A stretch of DNA of 64,000 nt from Lacipirellula limnantheis (GCF_007746075.1 NZ_CP036339.1:5175786-5239785); one strand, 5' to 3'; shown: positions 36,973-46,734, counted from the stretch's first letter. The notes: generated from the sequence alone by a model not told the origin. A program made the numbers and translations.

Positions 36973-37413
36973 ATGGCTCGCAACGATTCCATCGTAAAGA
37001 TGCGTGAACTGCTCGTGAAGCGCCGCGACGCCCTGCGTCGCGCCCTTGCCGGCGACTTGAGCTTGCTCAAGTCGCTCAACGAACAAACGGGCGGCGACGT
37101 GGGCGATGCGGCGCTCGACGCCGCGCAAGATGAAATCAGCTCCAAGCTGGCCGAAGTGGAGAGCCGCGAACTGGCGAATATCGAAGTCGCCTTGGAGCGG
37201 ATGCGTAGCGGCTCGTACGGTCTCTGCGAGATTTGCAACTGCAAGATCCCGTTGGCCCGGCTGAACGCTCTGCCTTACGCCACCAGCTGCATCGAATGCC
37301 AGCGAGCGATGGAATCATCGGGCGGCGGCAGCGGATATGCCGGCGATTGGAGCCGCGTGCTTGATGGCGGCGCCGACGTTGACGTGTCGTTCAGCGATCT
37401 CGAAGCCGGCTGA
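36973..37413 (+). CDS. TraR/DksA-type C4 zinc-finger protein
   Basis: A 146-residue protein. An N-terminal helical region with basic residues (LLVKRRDALRRALAGDLSLL) is followed by an acidic segment (VGDAALDAAQDEISSKLAEV) and the zinc finger YGLCEICNCKIPLARLNALP with the second CxxC in CIECQ. DksA-like proteins bind RNA polymerase in the secondary channel and modulate transcription in response to ppGpp. The acidic DxxDxA tip of E. coli DksA is not clearly present. GGAAGG nine bases before the ATG supports the start. The HtrA gene follows about 110 bases later. Confidence 0.88.
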   Translation: MARNDSIVKMRELLVKRRDALRRALAGDLSLLKSLNEQTGGDVGDAALDAAQDEISSKLAEVESRELANIEVALERMRSGSYGLCEICNCKIPLARLNALPYATSCIECQRAMESSGGGSGYAGDWSRVLDGGADVDVSFSDLEAG

Positions 37414-37525
37414 AATCGGCCGTCGACGTTTTCAGGGGAGCCGCTCCCGAGTTACAATCGATGACGCATGCGCGTCGGTTGGATTCGACGCGAGAGATTG
37501 TTCGCTCTCGATGGAGTCGCCCGCG

Positions 37526-38707
37526 ATGTCGTTTTGCTTCTCGCTTAACCTCTGCCTCCGCGGGCGATCGTTCTCTTGCGGGCTGGCGGCAATACTGGCG
37601 ATCTGCACTGCTGCAATCGCCTTCGGCCAGCAAGCTCCGGTCCCCGCAACGCTGCCGAACGAACGCGATTTGATGTTCGATGAGCTCCACCGCGACGTTG
37701 CCGCGATGGAGCGCGAACTGAGCATTTACAAGCGAGTCGTTCGACTAGTGGCGCCGTCGGTGGTCCACGTACAAGCGAAGCCCCACGCCGACTTTCGCTT
37801 TCGGCGCGAGGTCGAGGAAGCCGGTTCCGGCGTGCTGGTCTCCGTCGGCGGGAAGAACTATGTGCTGACGAATCGGCATGTCGTGAAGAACTCCGACCCC
37901 GAGCATATCCGCCTCGAACTCAACGACGGCCGCGAGATTTCTCCCACCGAAATCTTCGCCGATCCGGAAACCGACGTCGCGGTGCTGCCGGTCGACGCGC
38001 CCGATCTGATTCCGGCCCGCGTCGGCGACAGCGATCAGTGCGAGATCGGCGACGTCGTCATGGCGTTCGGCAATCCTTTCAACCTCCGTCAGAGCGTAAC
38101 CCGCGGCATCATTAGCGGGATGGGGCGCTCGAATCTCGACCTCGGCGACGGCGGCGTCGACTATCAAAACTTCATGCAGACCGACGCCGCGATCAATCCG
38201 GGCAACAGCGGCGGTCCGCTGATCAATCTTCGCGGCGAGGTGGTTGGCCTGAACACGGCGATCGCGAGCAACTCGGGCGGGAACGACGGGATTGGCTTTT
38301 CCATCCCGATCAACATTGCCATGAGCGTGACGCGGCAATTGGTGTCGCATGGGCGGGTCGACCGCGGCTTTCTCGGCGTGATGCTCGACGGCAACTTCAA
38401 CCTGGAAGCGGCGCGTTCCGCCGGTCTACCGCGGCTGATGGGCGCGCTGGTGAAACAAGTGACGGAGCGATCGCCCGCCGCGCTGGCAGGCGTGCGGACG
38501 AATGACGTGATCCTGCGGTATAACAATGCCGCGATCGAAAACGACCAGCATCTGATCAATCTGGTCAAACTCTCCGACGTCGGCCGGCCGGTCGATATGG
38601 TCGTCCTCCGCAGCGGGGAGATGGTGAACATTCAGGCCCAAATCGGCCGCTTGGACGACTTTCTCGCCGAGACCGAAGCGGCGCTGAAGGCCGCCCCGGC
38701 GAAATAG
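37526..38707 (+). CDS. HtrA/DegP-type serine protease with PDZ domain
   Basis: A 393-residue exported protease. The signal sequence (GRSFSCGLAAILAICTAAIA) is followed by a helical linker and a trypsin-like domain with catalytic His in LTNRHVV (about residue 118), Asp in ETDVAVL (about 150) and Ser in NPGNSGGPL (about 228). A single PDZ domain at about 285-375 ends the protein (GALVKQVTERSPAALAGV). It would degrade misfolded envelope proteins. The start ATG at 37526 has GGAG nine bases before it; the ATG at 37511 is an alternative. Independent gene between the DksA-like and secreted-protein genes. Confidence 0.92.
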   Translation: MSFCFSLNLCLRGRSFSCGLAAILAICTAAIAFGQQAPVPATLPNERDLMFDELHRDVAAMERELSIYKRVVRLVAPSVVHVQAKPHADFRFRREVEEAGSGVLVSVGGKNYVLTNRHVVKNSDPEHIRLELNDGREISPTEIFADPETDVAVLPVDAPDLIPARVGDSDQCEIGDVVMAFGNPFNLRQSVTRGIISGMGRSNLDLGDGGVDYQNFMQTDAAINPGNSGGPLINLRGEVVGLNTAIASNSGGNDGIGFSIPINIAMSVTRQLVSHGRVDRGFLGVMLDGNFNLEAARSAGLPRLMGALVKQVTERSPAALAGVRTNDVILRYNNAAIENDQHLINLVKLSDVGRPVDMVVLRSGEMVNIQAQIGRLDDFLAETEAALKAAPAK

Positions 38708-38960
38708 CTGGGCATCTTCCTTTGGCCTGCTTCGCCATGCGAAGCGGCGGTCCGCGGCCATGCCTCTGCTAGCACGATTTGCCTCTCTGCAAAGCCGCCC
38801 AATCAGCGAGACTCGCTCGGCGCCGGCTGGCCATTGGCGTATTTTCGTGGATTCTGTAACGCTGCGGCGCTCCGAGGCGTAAAAGATTGTGCCCCGTCCG
38901 GCGAATAGCCAGGCGGGAATCGTGCAATCACGCCCCATTCCACCAATTGAAAGACGTCAC

Positions 38961-39947
38961 ATGCTCCGAGCATTGCTGGCCGCAACCCTACTGCTTGTTG
39001 GAAGTAGTTTCCACCCCACCGACGCCAGTGCCGCAGAGGCCGCGTACCGGCTTCCGGCCGACACGGCGTTCATCCTGAATCTCGATCTGCAAGCCGTGCG
39101 GAAATCCGAGGTCGGCGGGCGGCTGTTGAATTTGGTCGTCGACAAAGCCATCGAGAAGATCGCGGAGAAGGGAAACACTGATCGCGAGGCGGCGCTGAAG
39201 CAAGTCGAAGAAATCCTGGGCTTCAATCCTCTGGAAGAGGTGAAGTCGATCACCGTCTCGGCCAACGACTATGAAGAGCCGGAGAACTCGCTGGTGGCCG
39301 TGGTACAGCTTGGCAAGACGACCGGAAACCTCGAAGGTCTGCTCCTCGGTCTGCCGGCGTATGCCGTGGCTGACTACGAGGGTCAGCAGATTCATTCCGC
39401 CGCTCCAGAGGATGGCCAAACGCTGTACGTGGCCTTCGTAGCGGATGAGTCAGGCAACCGCCGAATTCTCTTTTCGGCGCAGCGCGACGCGGTTACAAGT
39501 CTGCTCGATCAAGCGGCCGGCAAAAGCCTTGCTGGCGATCAGGCTGCCGACTTCACCGTCGAGCAATCAGATGATCGCTTGCTCTCGCTGAAAGTGAACA
39601 AGCTGCCGCCGGATGCGGTCGAAGAAGGCCCGCCAGCGAACGTGGCCAAGATATTGAAGGATGCGTCGCTCGGCATCGACGAGGCCGATGGGCGCGTTGG
39701 GCTGAACGTGGCGCTGGCAGCCGCCACTGAAGAGCAGGCGGAACAACTTCGACAGATGGCTCAGGGATCGATCGCCATGATTCAGTTCGCCCAAACGGCC
39801 AATCCAGAGGACCAGGATCTGAAGAAAATCGCCGGGATGATCAAGGGCGCCGCCGCGTCGCGCGACGGGACGACCGTCAAGGTCAGCTTGCAGTTGCCGG
39901 CGGCCGACGTCGCGGCCATCATCGACGAGAAGCTAAAGGACAAATAG
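38961..39947 (+). CDS. Exported protein of unknown function
   Basis: A 328-residue protein with a signal peptide (MLRALLAATLLLVGSSFHPT, cleaved around ASA-AEA). The mature part is acidic and alternates alpha and beta segments (LPADTAFILNLDLQAVRKSE, GLLLGLPAYAVADYEGQQIH, VGLNVALAAATEEQAEQLRQ). It resembles secreted planctomycete proteins of unknown role with a repeated two-domain layout. The gene ends five bases before the ECF sigma gene, so the three genes 38961-41204 probably form one operon; it may be the extracytoplasmic partner or target of that sigma factor (inference). No named family. Confidence 0.7.
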   Translation: MLRALLAATLLLVGSSFHPTDASAAEAAYRLPADTAFILNLDLQAVRKSEVGGRLLNLVVDKAIEKIAEKGNTDREAALKQVEEILGFNPLEEVKSITVSANDYEEPENSLVAVVQLGKTTGNLEGLLLGLPAYAVADYEGQQIHSAAPEDGQTLYVAFVADESGNRRILFSAQRDAVTSLLDQAAGKSLAGDQAADFTVEQSDDRLLSLKVNKLPPDAVEEGPPANVAKILKDASLGIDEADGRVGLNVALAAATEEQAEQLRQMAQGSIAMIQFAQTANPEDQDLKKIAGMIKGAAASRDGTTVKVSLQLPAADVAAIIDEKLKDK

Positions 39948-39952
39948 TCCGC

Positions 39953-40573
39953 ATGCTGGCCGAGCGCACCGATACGAACGACGCAGCCGCCGAGGCGTTC
40001 GAACCCAACGAACTGGTTCGCCGCGCCCAGGCTGGCTGCGTCGATTCGTTTGCGGCGCTTGTGCATCACTTTCAACCCCGCTTGATCGAGATGCTCCGGC
40101 AACGCTACGGCACGGATCGAGGCGACGCTGAGGATGTAGCTCAAGAGACGTTTGCCAAGGCGTTTCAACGCCTCGATCAATTCGACTCCAGCTACTGCTT
40201 CTCGACGTGGCTCTACACGATCGCCAGGCGAGGAGCCATCGATCGCCGACGACGCCGACAGCGCGAGCCGCAGCAAACATCGCTCGAACTGGAACGATCG
40301 GCGTGCATCGAAGCGGATGTGGCCGGGGCCATGGAACGACGCGAGAACGCCGAGAACGTCTGGCGGCTGGCAAAGGCAGTCCTGTCCGAGCCGCAGTACA
40401 CGGCCACTTGGCTGCGATTCGCCGAAAGCTGCGAGGTCGGTGAAATTGCCCGCCAGATGAATCGGAGCCGCATTGGCGTACGCGTACTGTTGCATCGCGC
40501 TCGCACGATACTGATGCGCGAACTTGGCGACGATGCCGCCGCGACGCCGCCGACCGCGCAGGGGGAGAACTAA
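39953..40573 (+). CDS. ECF RNA polymerase sigma factor
   Basis: A 206-residue sigma-70-family factor. Region 2 is ELVRRAQAGCVDSFAALVHH followed by GDAEDVAQETFAKAFQRLDQ and FSTWLYTIARRGAIDRRRRR (DNA-melting and -10 recognition). Region 4 is reduced to SCEVGEIARQMNRSRIGVRV LLHRAR, a helix-turn-helix. The preceding gene stops five bases upstream, and an anti-sigma-like gene starts four bases after this stop. It would direct a regulon that may respond to envelope stress; targets are unknown. Confidence 0.92.
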   Translation: MLAERTDTNDAAAEAFEPNELVRRAQAGCVDSFAALVHHFQPRLIEMLRQRYGTDRGDAEDVAQETFAKAFQRLDQFDSSYCFSTWLYTIARRGAIDRRRRRQREPQQTSLELERSACIEADVAGAMERRENAENVWRLAKAVLSEPQYTATWLRFAESCEVGEIARQMNRSRIGVRVLLHRARTILMRELGDDAAATPPTAQGEN

Positions 40574-40577
40574 CGCC

Positions 40578-41204
40578 ATGCGACGCATGATTGCCCAATG
40601 GATGATCAGCCGCTCGATTGACAGCGGCCGCAGCGTGCCTGCGTGGGTCCGGGCCTGGCTGGGCGACGAGGAGACGATCCGCTTCGAAGCCTCGGCTCGC
40701 CGGCTTGCCGACGCGCTGGAGCGCGACGCGCCGGCGTGGCGCACGCTCGCTCCTCACACGGGACAAGAGAAACGCATCAAACGAGAGCAGCGGCGCTGGA
40801 TAGGCCTTGCGCCGCGTTGGGCCGCCGCCGTCGTCGTTGGCGCGTTGCTTGTGGGCGGGCTCGCGTGGAAGTCTGGCCAGGAGGCGGCTCCCGTGCGGCC
40901 GCAGGTCGACGTCGCTCGATCGACGGACGATGCGGCGCTCACCCGCGATGACGTCGACTGGCTCCTCACCGCCTTCGACGAGAGCCAATTCTCGTTCGGT
41001 GAACTGGTCACTCGCTTGGACGCCGTGATGACGCCTCGCGTCCCAAACAAGCGGCTCGGGCCGCAGGTCGATGCGGCCGTCGAGTTCTTCGCCTACCGCC
41101 TGCCCGCCAGCACGGCGAAGGTTGCGGGCCTCTCGCATGCGACGGCGACGCTGGAATCGCCCAGCTTGCTGTCGCGAATCTGGTTGGGCAAACGAGGAAC
41201 GTAA
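40578..41204 (+). CDS. Probable anti-sigma factor, single-pass membrane protein
   Basis: A 208-residue protein. The cytosolic part (about residues 1-78) is rich in Arg and Glu (RFEASARRLADALERDA), then one helix (WAAAVVVGALLVGGLAWKSG, about 80-98), then an extracytoplasmic tail ending in RIWLGKRGT. This order, together with its position four bases after an ECF sigma gene and with GGGGGAG before the ATG, fits a membrane anti-sigma factor. No zinc-binding HxxxCxxC (ZAS) motif is seen, so the binding mode is unclear. The alternative is a sigma-regulated membrane protein. Confidence 0.7.
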   Translation: MRRMIAQWMISRSIDSGRSVPAWVRAWLGDEETIRFEASARRLADALERDAPAWRTLAPHTGQEKRIKREQRRWIGLAPRWAAAVVVGALLVGGLAWKSGQEAAPVRPQVDVARSTDDAALTRDDVDWLLTAFDESQFSFGELVTRLDAVMTPRVPNKRLGPQVDAAVEFFAYRLPASTAKVAGLSHATATLESPSLLSRIWLGKRGT

Positions 41205-41293
41205 GTCCCTGGCTCCGCCAGTGGGCAACAGTGCGCAGGGCAGCGCCTGCCGTCATGGTGACCGACCCCCTGGCCGAGCCAGGGGCGGCAATG

Positions 41294-42223
41294 TCAGAAG
41301 CTGTCGCGGAGCCCGCGGAGAATACCGCTCACCACTTCCGCCGCGTCGACGTCGATCGCGACGTCCATGTTCGGGCGATCGAACGTTCGCGGGCGACGGT
41401 CGATGACCGTGGCCCCGTAGGTGAGCATCCCCTCGGTCTCGACGTCGCAGGGCAACGCCTCGGTCACGATCAATTCGGGCCGGGCCGCCGCCATCACGGC
41501 CACCGCCTCGGCGGCGTACATCGATTCGAGCCCCAGGCGTTGCCGATAAGCTTGAAACGCGCCGGGCAGGATCGCTCGCAGCAGACGACCCATCGACGAC
41601 GCCTCGCTCGGCAAGTTGCTCAGAAGCTCGTACGTTAGCGCCGCCCGGCTGGTCACGTCGAGCGGCAGCAGCGTCGTGGTGGCGTGCGACCGGAAGACCC
41701 GCTGGGCGGCTTCGGCGTCGCAATACATGTTGAACTCCGCGGCCGGGGAAACGTCTCCCGGCCCGTTGAGCGTGCCGCCGACGATCATCAGGTGGCCCAC
41801 TTGCAGCGCCAACTCCGGGTCGAGTTGGAATGCCGCGGCAATGTTGTGAAGCGGCCCTCCCGCGATCAGCGTCACCCCTCCCGGATCGTTGCGGATTTCC
41901 TCGGAGATGACCTTCAGCGCCGGATGCTGCTGATGAAGCTCGGCGATCCCGAGCGTCGCGCCGCACAGGCCGTCGACGCCCCACAATTCGCGACCGTCGG
42001 TCCGCAGCGGCTGCTCCTCGTCGGCCACGCCGATGCGGGGCCAGCGTGGCGGGTCGAGGTGTTCGATAATCGCCTGGACATTGCGGCTGGCCTGGCGGGG
42101 GGCGACGTTGCCGCCGGTCGCCGTGACGGCCACGACCTCCAGGTCGGGGTGGGCCAAGGCCAGGCAAATGGCCAGGGCGTCGCTGACCCCTGGATCGACG
42201 TCGAGGATAACTTTGCGTGCCAT
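41294..42223 (-). CDS. Inosine/uridine-preferring nucleoside hydrolase
   Basis: A 309-residue enzyme that cleaves the N-glycosidic bond of nucleosides to free base and ribose. The N-terminal calcium-binding motif is VILDVDPGVSDALAICLAL (D-x-D-P-G-x2-D). Further family signatures are VTATGGNV (Asn), EFNMYCDAEAAQRVF and a C-terminal DVAIDVDAAEVV. It is convergent with the anti-sigma gene and divergent from trpD. The gap to the anti-sigma gene contains a CCCTGGCTC/GAGCCAGGG inverted repeat. ATG start. Confidence 0.93.
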   Translation of the reverse strand: MARKVILDVDPGVSDALAICLALAHPDLEVVAVTATGGNVAPRQASRNVQAIIEHLDPPRWPRIGVADEEQPLRTDGRELWGVDGLCGATLGIAELHQQHPALKVISEEIRNDPGGVTLIAGGPLHNIAAAFQLDPELALQVGHLMIVGGTLNGPGDVSPAAEFNMYCDAEAAQRVFRSHATTTLLPLDVTSRAALTYELLSNLPSEASSMGRLLRAILPGAFQAYRQRLGLESMYAAEAVAVMAAARPELIVTEALPCDVETEGMLTYGATVIDRRPRTFDRPNMDVAIDVDAAEVVSGILRGLRDSF

Positions 42224-42378
42224 GGGCTTCGTGCCGCGGTAGGTGCCGAGTGGACTGAAACTCGCGTGGTTTGGCTGCGCATTCTAGGGAGATGACAGCA
42301 GGCCAACAACCCGACGAACAGCACCGCCCGACGGTCAGCGGCGCGTCTCGGCGTCCTCGGCGACAGGCGTGCCCCCAT

Positions 42379-42400
42379 ACTTCCTGAAGTCTCAGGAAGT
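42379..42400. promoter_or_regulatory. Palindrome upstream of trpD
   Basis: ACTTCCTGA-AGTC-TCAGGAAGT is a perfect nine-base inverted repeat about 50 bp before the trpD start, followed by TTAGAATAGGG. It could be an operator or an RNA hairpin for trpD control. No regulator is identified. Confidence 0.35.
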
Positions 42401-42449
42401 TAGAATAGGGCCATCCACCTGATTGCTTCCGCCAAACATTGGCTCGCCC

Positions 42450-43469
42450 ATGTCCGACACCTTCACGACGCTCCTCGGCCGCCTTGCAGCCGGCGAAGAC
42501 CTCACTGCCGGCGAGATGACCGAGGCCATGGGGGCGATCATGTCGGGTGATCGGCCCAAGGGAGAGATTGGACTCTTCCTCACCTCGCTGGCCGCCAAAG
42601 GGGAAACGGCGGAGGAGGTGGCTGGGGCCGCGCGGGCGTTGCGAGCCCACATGACGCCGATTCGCAGCCGCTACGACCGGCTGCTCGACACCTGCGGCAC
42701 CGGCGGCGGCGGGAGCAATCTGTTCAATGTGAGCACGACCGCGGCTTTGGTCATCGCCGCCACGGGCGTGCCGGTCGCCAAGCATGGCAACCGGAGCATC
42801 ACCAGCCGGAGCGGCTCGGCCGATGTGCTGGCCGAGCTCGGCGTGAACATCGCCGCGACCATCCCGCAGGTGCAACGGTGCCTCGACGAACTCGGCATCT
42901 GCTTCTGCTTCGCGCCGCTGATGCACCCGGCGATGAAGCATGTTGCCGAGGTCCGCAAAGAGCTTGGCATGCGGACGATCTTTAACGTGCTGGGGCCGCT
43001 GGCGAATCCAGCGCACGCGTCGCACCAGTTGCTCGGCGCGGGGCGACCGGAGTTGCGACCACTCCTGGCGTCCGCGCTGCGGATGCTCGACGTTGAACGG
43101 GCCCTGGTGGTCAGCGGGGAGGATGGGCTGGGCGAAGCAACGCTGACGGGTCGAACGCTGGCGACCGATGTGAGCCGCGGCGAAGAGCATGAGGTGGTCT
43201 ACCGCCCGGAAGACTTTGGGCTGGCCGTGCAATCGCTCGATGCGGCTCGCGTCGAAAGCCCTGCCGAGAGCGCGGCGATTGTTCGCGGGGTACTGGCGGG
43301 CCAAGCGGGTGCGGCGCGTGATATTGTCATTCTCAACGCCGCCTGCGGGTTGATCACCGTCGATCAAGCGCTTGAGCCTACCACCGCCGCGAAACGGGCT
43401 GCGGAGGCGATCGACTCCGGCGCGGCAGGCGAATTGCTGCTGAAGCTGGCGGCGCTGTCGCATGGTTAA
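42450..43469 (+). CDS. trpD: Anthranilate phosphoribosyltransferase
   Basis: A 339-residue enzyme that adds phosphoribosyl to anthranilate in tryptophan synthesis. The PRPP motif is LDTCGTGGGGSNLFNVST (GTGGG where most have GTGGD), and KHGNRSITSRSGSADVLAEL is the anthranilate/PRPP-binding segment with the KHGN-R-S motif. Helical N-terminus DLTAGEMTEAMGAIMSG matches the family. The ATG at 42450 is used; a TTG nine codons upstream is not needed. No other trp gene is adjacent. Confidence 0.95.
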   Translation: MSDTFTTLLGRLAAGEDLTAGEMTEAMGAIMSGDRPKGEIGLFLTSLAAKGETAEEVAGAARALRAHMTPIRSRYDRLLDTCGTGGGGSNLFNVSTTAALVIAATGVPVAKHGNRSITSRSGSADVLAELGVNIAATIPQVQRCLDELGICFCFAPLMHPAMKHVAEVRKELGMRTIFNVLGPLANPAHASHQLLGAGRPELRPLLASALRMLDVERALVVSGEDGLGEATLTGRTLATDVSRGEEHEVVYRPEDFGLAVQSLDAARVESPAESAAIVRGVLAGQAGAARDIVILNAACGLITVDQALEPTTAAKRAAEAIDSGAAGELLLKLAALSHG

Positions 43470-43479
43470 CCTCTATGAA

Positions 43480-43649
43480 TTGAACCGCCAAGGACGCCAA
43501 GATCGCCAAGGGGAACAGGATTCACCACAACGACACAACGAACACGACGAATGATCCAGATAATTTTTTCCGTCGTATTCGTCGTGCCGTCATGGTTCAA
43601 TTGGTCAGATATGTATTTCCTTGGCGCTCTTGGCGTCCTTGGCGGTTCA
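43480..43649. repeat. Word-repeat inverted repeat (CGCCAAGGACGCCAAGG type), copy B
   Basis: Same layout as 32385-32550: outer TTGAACCGCCAAGGACGCC arms, inner CACAACGACACAACGAACAC words and their complement. It lies between trpD and the MBL hydrolase gene. Confidence 0.8.
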
Positions 43650-43759
43650 GTATTTGGGAATTTCGCATAGCTCCGCGACGATTTTCTCAGCCGCGGCGGG
43701 CTGTTAGACTCGTGGGACTGCCTTCGCCCGCCAACCGTTACCAATGAGCCCGTTAGCAC

Positions 43760-44566
43760 GTGTCCCGAACGCCCCCTAGCCGCGACATTTCGGGACGTTT
43801 GGTCTTTCTAGGGACCGGCACCAGCGTTGGCGTGCCGGCGATTGGCTGCGACTGCGAGGTCTGTGCTAGCAGCGATCCGAAGAACAACCGGACCCGCTGC
43901 GGGCTGGCGATCGGGCTGCCCGAGGGAAACCTGTTGATCGACACGCCGCCGGACCTCCGGCAGCAGCTGTTGCGGGAGCGGATCGGGATCATTCACGCCG
44001 TGGCGTACACCCACGAGCATGCCGACCACATCTTCGGGCTCGACGACCTGCGGCTGATGCAGTTTTACTTGGGCGGGCCGGTGCCGCTGTACTGCGAGCC
44101 GGCGGTCGAAGCGCGGATTCGCAAGTCGTTCGACTACGCCTTCCAGTCGCCCGCGCGATTGCACACCGGCGCCATTCCGGCGCTGACGTTTGAATCGATC
44201 GGTCTCGATCCGTTCGACGTGCTCGGCGCGCGGGTGCTGCCGGTGCGGCTCCACCATGGCCCGTTCGTGCCGGTGCTCGGTTTTCGTTTCGGCAACGTCG
44301 CCTATTGCACTGACGTCAACGCGATCCCCGAAGCAAGCATGCAGCGGCTCGAGGGGCTCGACGTGCTGATTCTCGATTGCCTGCGGCGCGAGCCGCATGC
44401 GACCCACTTCAGCCTCGACGAGACGCTGGCCGTGTGGCGCGAACTGCGCCCGCGGCGGATGCTGCTGACGCATCTGTCGCACAATTTTGATCACGAAGCG
44501 ACCAACGCGGAACTGCCCGCCGGCGTCGAGCTGGCGTTCGACGGGATGGAAGTGGAACTGACGTGA
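43760..44566 (+). CDS. MBL-fold metallo-hydrolase
   Basis: A 268-residue protein with the metallo-beta-lactamase fold. It begins with FLGTGTSVGVPAIGCDCEVC, and the zinc site YTHEHADHIFGLDDLR gives the H-x-E/H-x-D-H motif. Later ligands are in CTDVNAIPEA and LLTHLSHNFDH. The CDCEVC segment is typical of PhnP-like phosphodiesterases and of relatives in cofactor synthesis. A GTG at 43760 is the start. The role is likely a small phosphodiesterase, but the substrate is not defined by sequence. Confidence 0.88.
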   Translation: MSRTPPSRDISGRLVFLGTGTSVGVPAIGCDCEVCASSDPKNNRTRCGLAIGLPEGNLLIDTPPDLRQQLLRERIGIIHAVAYTHEHADHIFGLDDLRLMQFYLGGPVPLYCEPAVEARIRKSFDYAFQSPARLHTGAIPALTFESIGLDPFDVLGARVLPVRLHHGPFVPVLGFRFGNVAYCTDVNAIPEASMQRLEGLDVLILDCLRREPHATHFSLDETLAVWRELRPRRMLLTHLSHNFDHEATNAELPAGVELAFDGMEVELT

Positions 44567-45426
44567 GCGTGCGCGTGGCGGCGCTCGTTCTTTTGTCGCG
44601 TTTGTGCATTTTGGCGACATAATTCGTAAGTTTGCTTCTCCTTTGGGTTTGTGGTTTATGACATCCGCGACAATTTGTCGTCGCGGCATTCTTGTCGTCT
44701 TATCTGTCGTTAATTGGGCGCTGGGGTCGGGACGACCCCGCTCGCTGGGGGAGTTTTGCTTTTGCGTGCGCCGGCGGGGGGCCCCATTAATGTGCCGCAA
44801 AATTCTTTCCTTCCGCCGCAGGTCGCGCCGCGTTTGAGCCTTTGTTTTTCGGGGTTTTCTGACCAAAAGAGCTCGAAAAACGCGAGCAAATTTTGCGTTT
44901 TGCGGCTTTGGGGCTGGAGACGCAAAAGTCGCTGGCTTTTTGCAGGAACGAATGCTGAGCGCTAACCGCGCAGTATGAAGGCCTCCCGTCGTGAGGAGCA
45001 CGGGCGAATGGCCAATCGCCGAAAATGAACTTATGTTCACTTTAGCGATCTTGGTGGCCAATTTCAACCTGGAAGCCTGGGGGGTTTTCCAGCCACAAAG
45101 TGGCGCAGAAGCTCGCAAAAAAGTCTCTATATCTGCAGTGATCCGTCTTGAGTGCTAAAGTTGGTCACCCGTGCGACGATAATCCGTGCCACTAGCCAAC
45201 AAGTCTTCCGTAGCCTCTGACGGGACCAGTGACCTCCGCTCGGACGTTAAAAGGGCGTTGCATCGACCTCAACCGGGATTAAGGCCTCTTCGACTACGAA
45301 CGAGCAAAAAGCTCGAACTGAATGGACGACAGCCGCGCTAGCGCGAAGTAGTGACACCGACACTCGCAATTGGCTACCATAAGAGCGTGCAATTGAGATT
45401 TGTCGTTTGTCGGCTGGTCGTGACTC
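44567..45426. other. 860-bp spacer without a recognisable gene
   Basis: The composition changes here to mixed A/T-rich stretches (for example TTTGTTTTTCGGGGTTTTC and GCAAATTTTGCGTTTTGCGG). No frame gives a convincing protein: short frames are rich in Arg, Cys or Ser. The sequence looks like decayed or foreign DNA at the left margin of the island that continues to 48540. A possible promoter for the next gene is not clear. Confidence 0.4.
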
Positions 45427-46734
45427 ATGCTGTCCCCGCAGTTGCAAGCATTGTTCGATACACTCGATCGCCGCGAGCGACCGGAAGACGTTGCGCGACA
45501 GGTGCTAGAAGCTGCCGAGTTCGACGTGCGCGAACGCAAACTGCTTTCTAAGGCGTCGTCGCGGTCCAATACTTGGTCATCGATGAGTGCAGACTTTGCA
45601 CATCCTGCTTCCATGGCAAGCCAGATGTCCGTCGCGCGCTGCTTGTTTGCGACCTCGGCAGACGTGGACCCGTCCGACATGGCTGCGATGGCTGACTACC
45701 TCAGTCGCGCTGAGCGTGAAATCAACAAAGAATTCGGTGCGAATGACTTTTTGAAAGATAGATTGTCGCGATTAGGGCGTGCGGCCAAAGGCATGGAAAT
45801 CTCGAAACGTCAGTATAACAAACGGTTCCGGCTTGCCGCACGAATGGAACGCAAACGTTTGCGAGTGCTTCGCGAGCAGATAAAACGCAGTCTGACGCTT
45901 ACAAGCAAAAGCCGCTTGGCGAGCCAGCTAAAGTCGAGTGATTTTGTTGATGCAAACACTGCTTGCTTCATTGCGTACTATGTGGCGCGGTGCAATTTAC
46001 GAAGTGTTTTCACAAACCAATCGCAAGCGCGGCCATTCGACGAAATCTGCGACATGCTGCTTAAGCGCTGCCACGCGTCGGTATCAACGAATTGGACAGC
46101 GATAGCCCATGTTCTGCCAGATGCTGATGTACTAAAGAATGTGTCGGCAACGGATCGCGGGAAGTTGCTGGGCAAATACTTTGCCGTTATGCAGTCAGCC
46201 GCGGAACTTCTACATGAGGTGTGGGAGCAAAGCAAAATCAACCGCGAGACAATGGTTGTGCGGCGCGGCAACGACTCGACGACGTGGAACGTGACCGCGG
46301 GAGCATGGAACAAGCTAAGATCAGGGTGGTTTTCGTTGCTATTTAGCCTCGGACTTGATGAATGGATCGAATCAATGTGCCCCGGCAAAGTTCTTCGGTT
46401 GATGGCTGCCGACGTTGCCGCCTGGCATCGTGCATCAGGCGGCGACTTGCACGCGGACACAGGCCCCTGGTGCGATCTCCCGTTTCCGTGGGAAGTGCTC
46501 CGTGGCGAGTCTTGCACGAAAAACCGCGTTATGGACGTCTGTATGAAATGGCGCGTCGACCCGGTAAAATCTGGGTGGACATCGCCTCCGCCTGAACGGA
46601 AGGTTGCGCGCTATACACCTACCCCTGAACTCGTTCACGGCGTTGAGGTTTCTAGTCCGCAATTGGCCGCACTCCTCCGCTCAATCGGTGTATTTTCAGG
46701 TAAACCGGTTAAAGTCACAATTGACGAGGTTTAG
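45427..46734 (+). CDS. Uncharacterised 435-residue protein, atypical composition
   Basis: I do not recognise the family. The protein has an N-terminal helical, charged region (VARQVLEAAEFDVRERKLLS), a basic segment (KRFRLAARMERKRLRVLREQ) near residue 140-160, and a C-terminal half with Trp and Cys residues (AGAWNKLRSGWFSLLFSLGL). No signal peptide or membrane helix is obvious. Its codons use far more A/T third positions than the neighbours (my visual estimate puts GC near 50%), which suggests recent acquisition. The TAG stop shares its last base with the first base of the tRNA-like gene. ATG start. Confidence 0.7.
   Translation: MLSPQLQALFDTLDRRERPEDVARQVLEAAEFDVRERKLLSKASSRSNTWSSMSADFAHPASMASQMSVARCLFATSADVDPSDMAAMADYLSRAEREINKEFGANDFLKDRLSRLGRAAKGMEISKRQYNKRFRLAARMERKRLRVLREQIKRSLTLTSKSRLASQLKSSDFVDANTACFIAYYVARCNLRSVFTNQSQARPFDEICDMLLKRCHASVSTNWTAIAHVLPDADVLKNVSATDRGKLLGKYFAVMQSAAELLHEVWEQSKINRETMVVRRGNDSTTWNVTAGAWNKLRSGWFSLLFSLGLDEWIESMCPGKVLRLMAADVAAWHRASGGDLHADTGPWCDLPFPWEVLRGESCTKNRVMDVCMKWRVDPVKSGWTSPPPERKVARYTPTPELVHGVEVSSPQLAALLRSIGVFSGKPVKVTIDEV

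Noticed and set aside
41253..43463. Long minus-strand frame over 700 codons across the nucleoside hydrolase and trpD genes
   Set aside because: It is antisense to trpD and out of frame with the nucleoside hydrolase, and its arginine-rich composition is typical of a GC-rich shadow frame.
44604..44837. Small plus-strand frame in the island spacer
   Set aside because: No conserved-looking segment, arginine- and cysteine-rich, no ribosome site.
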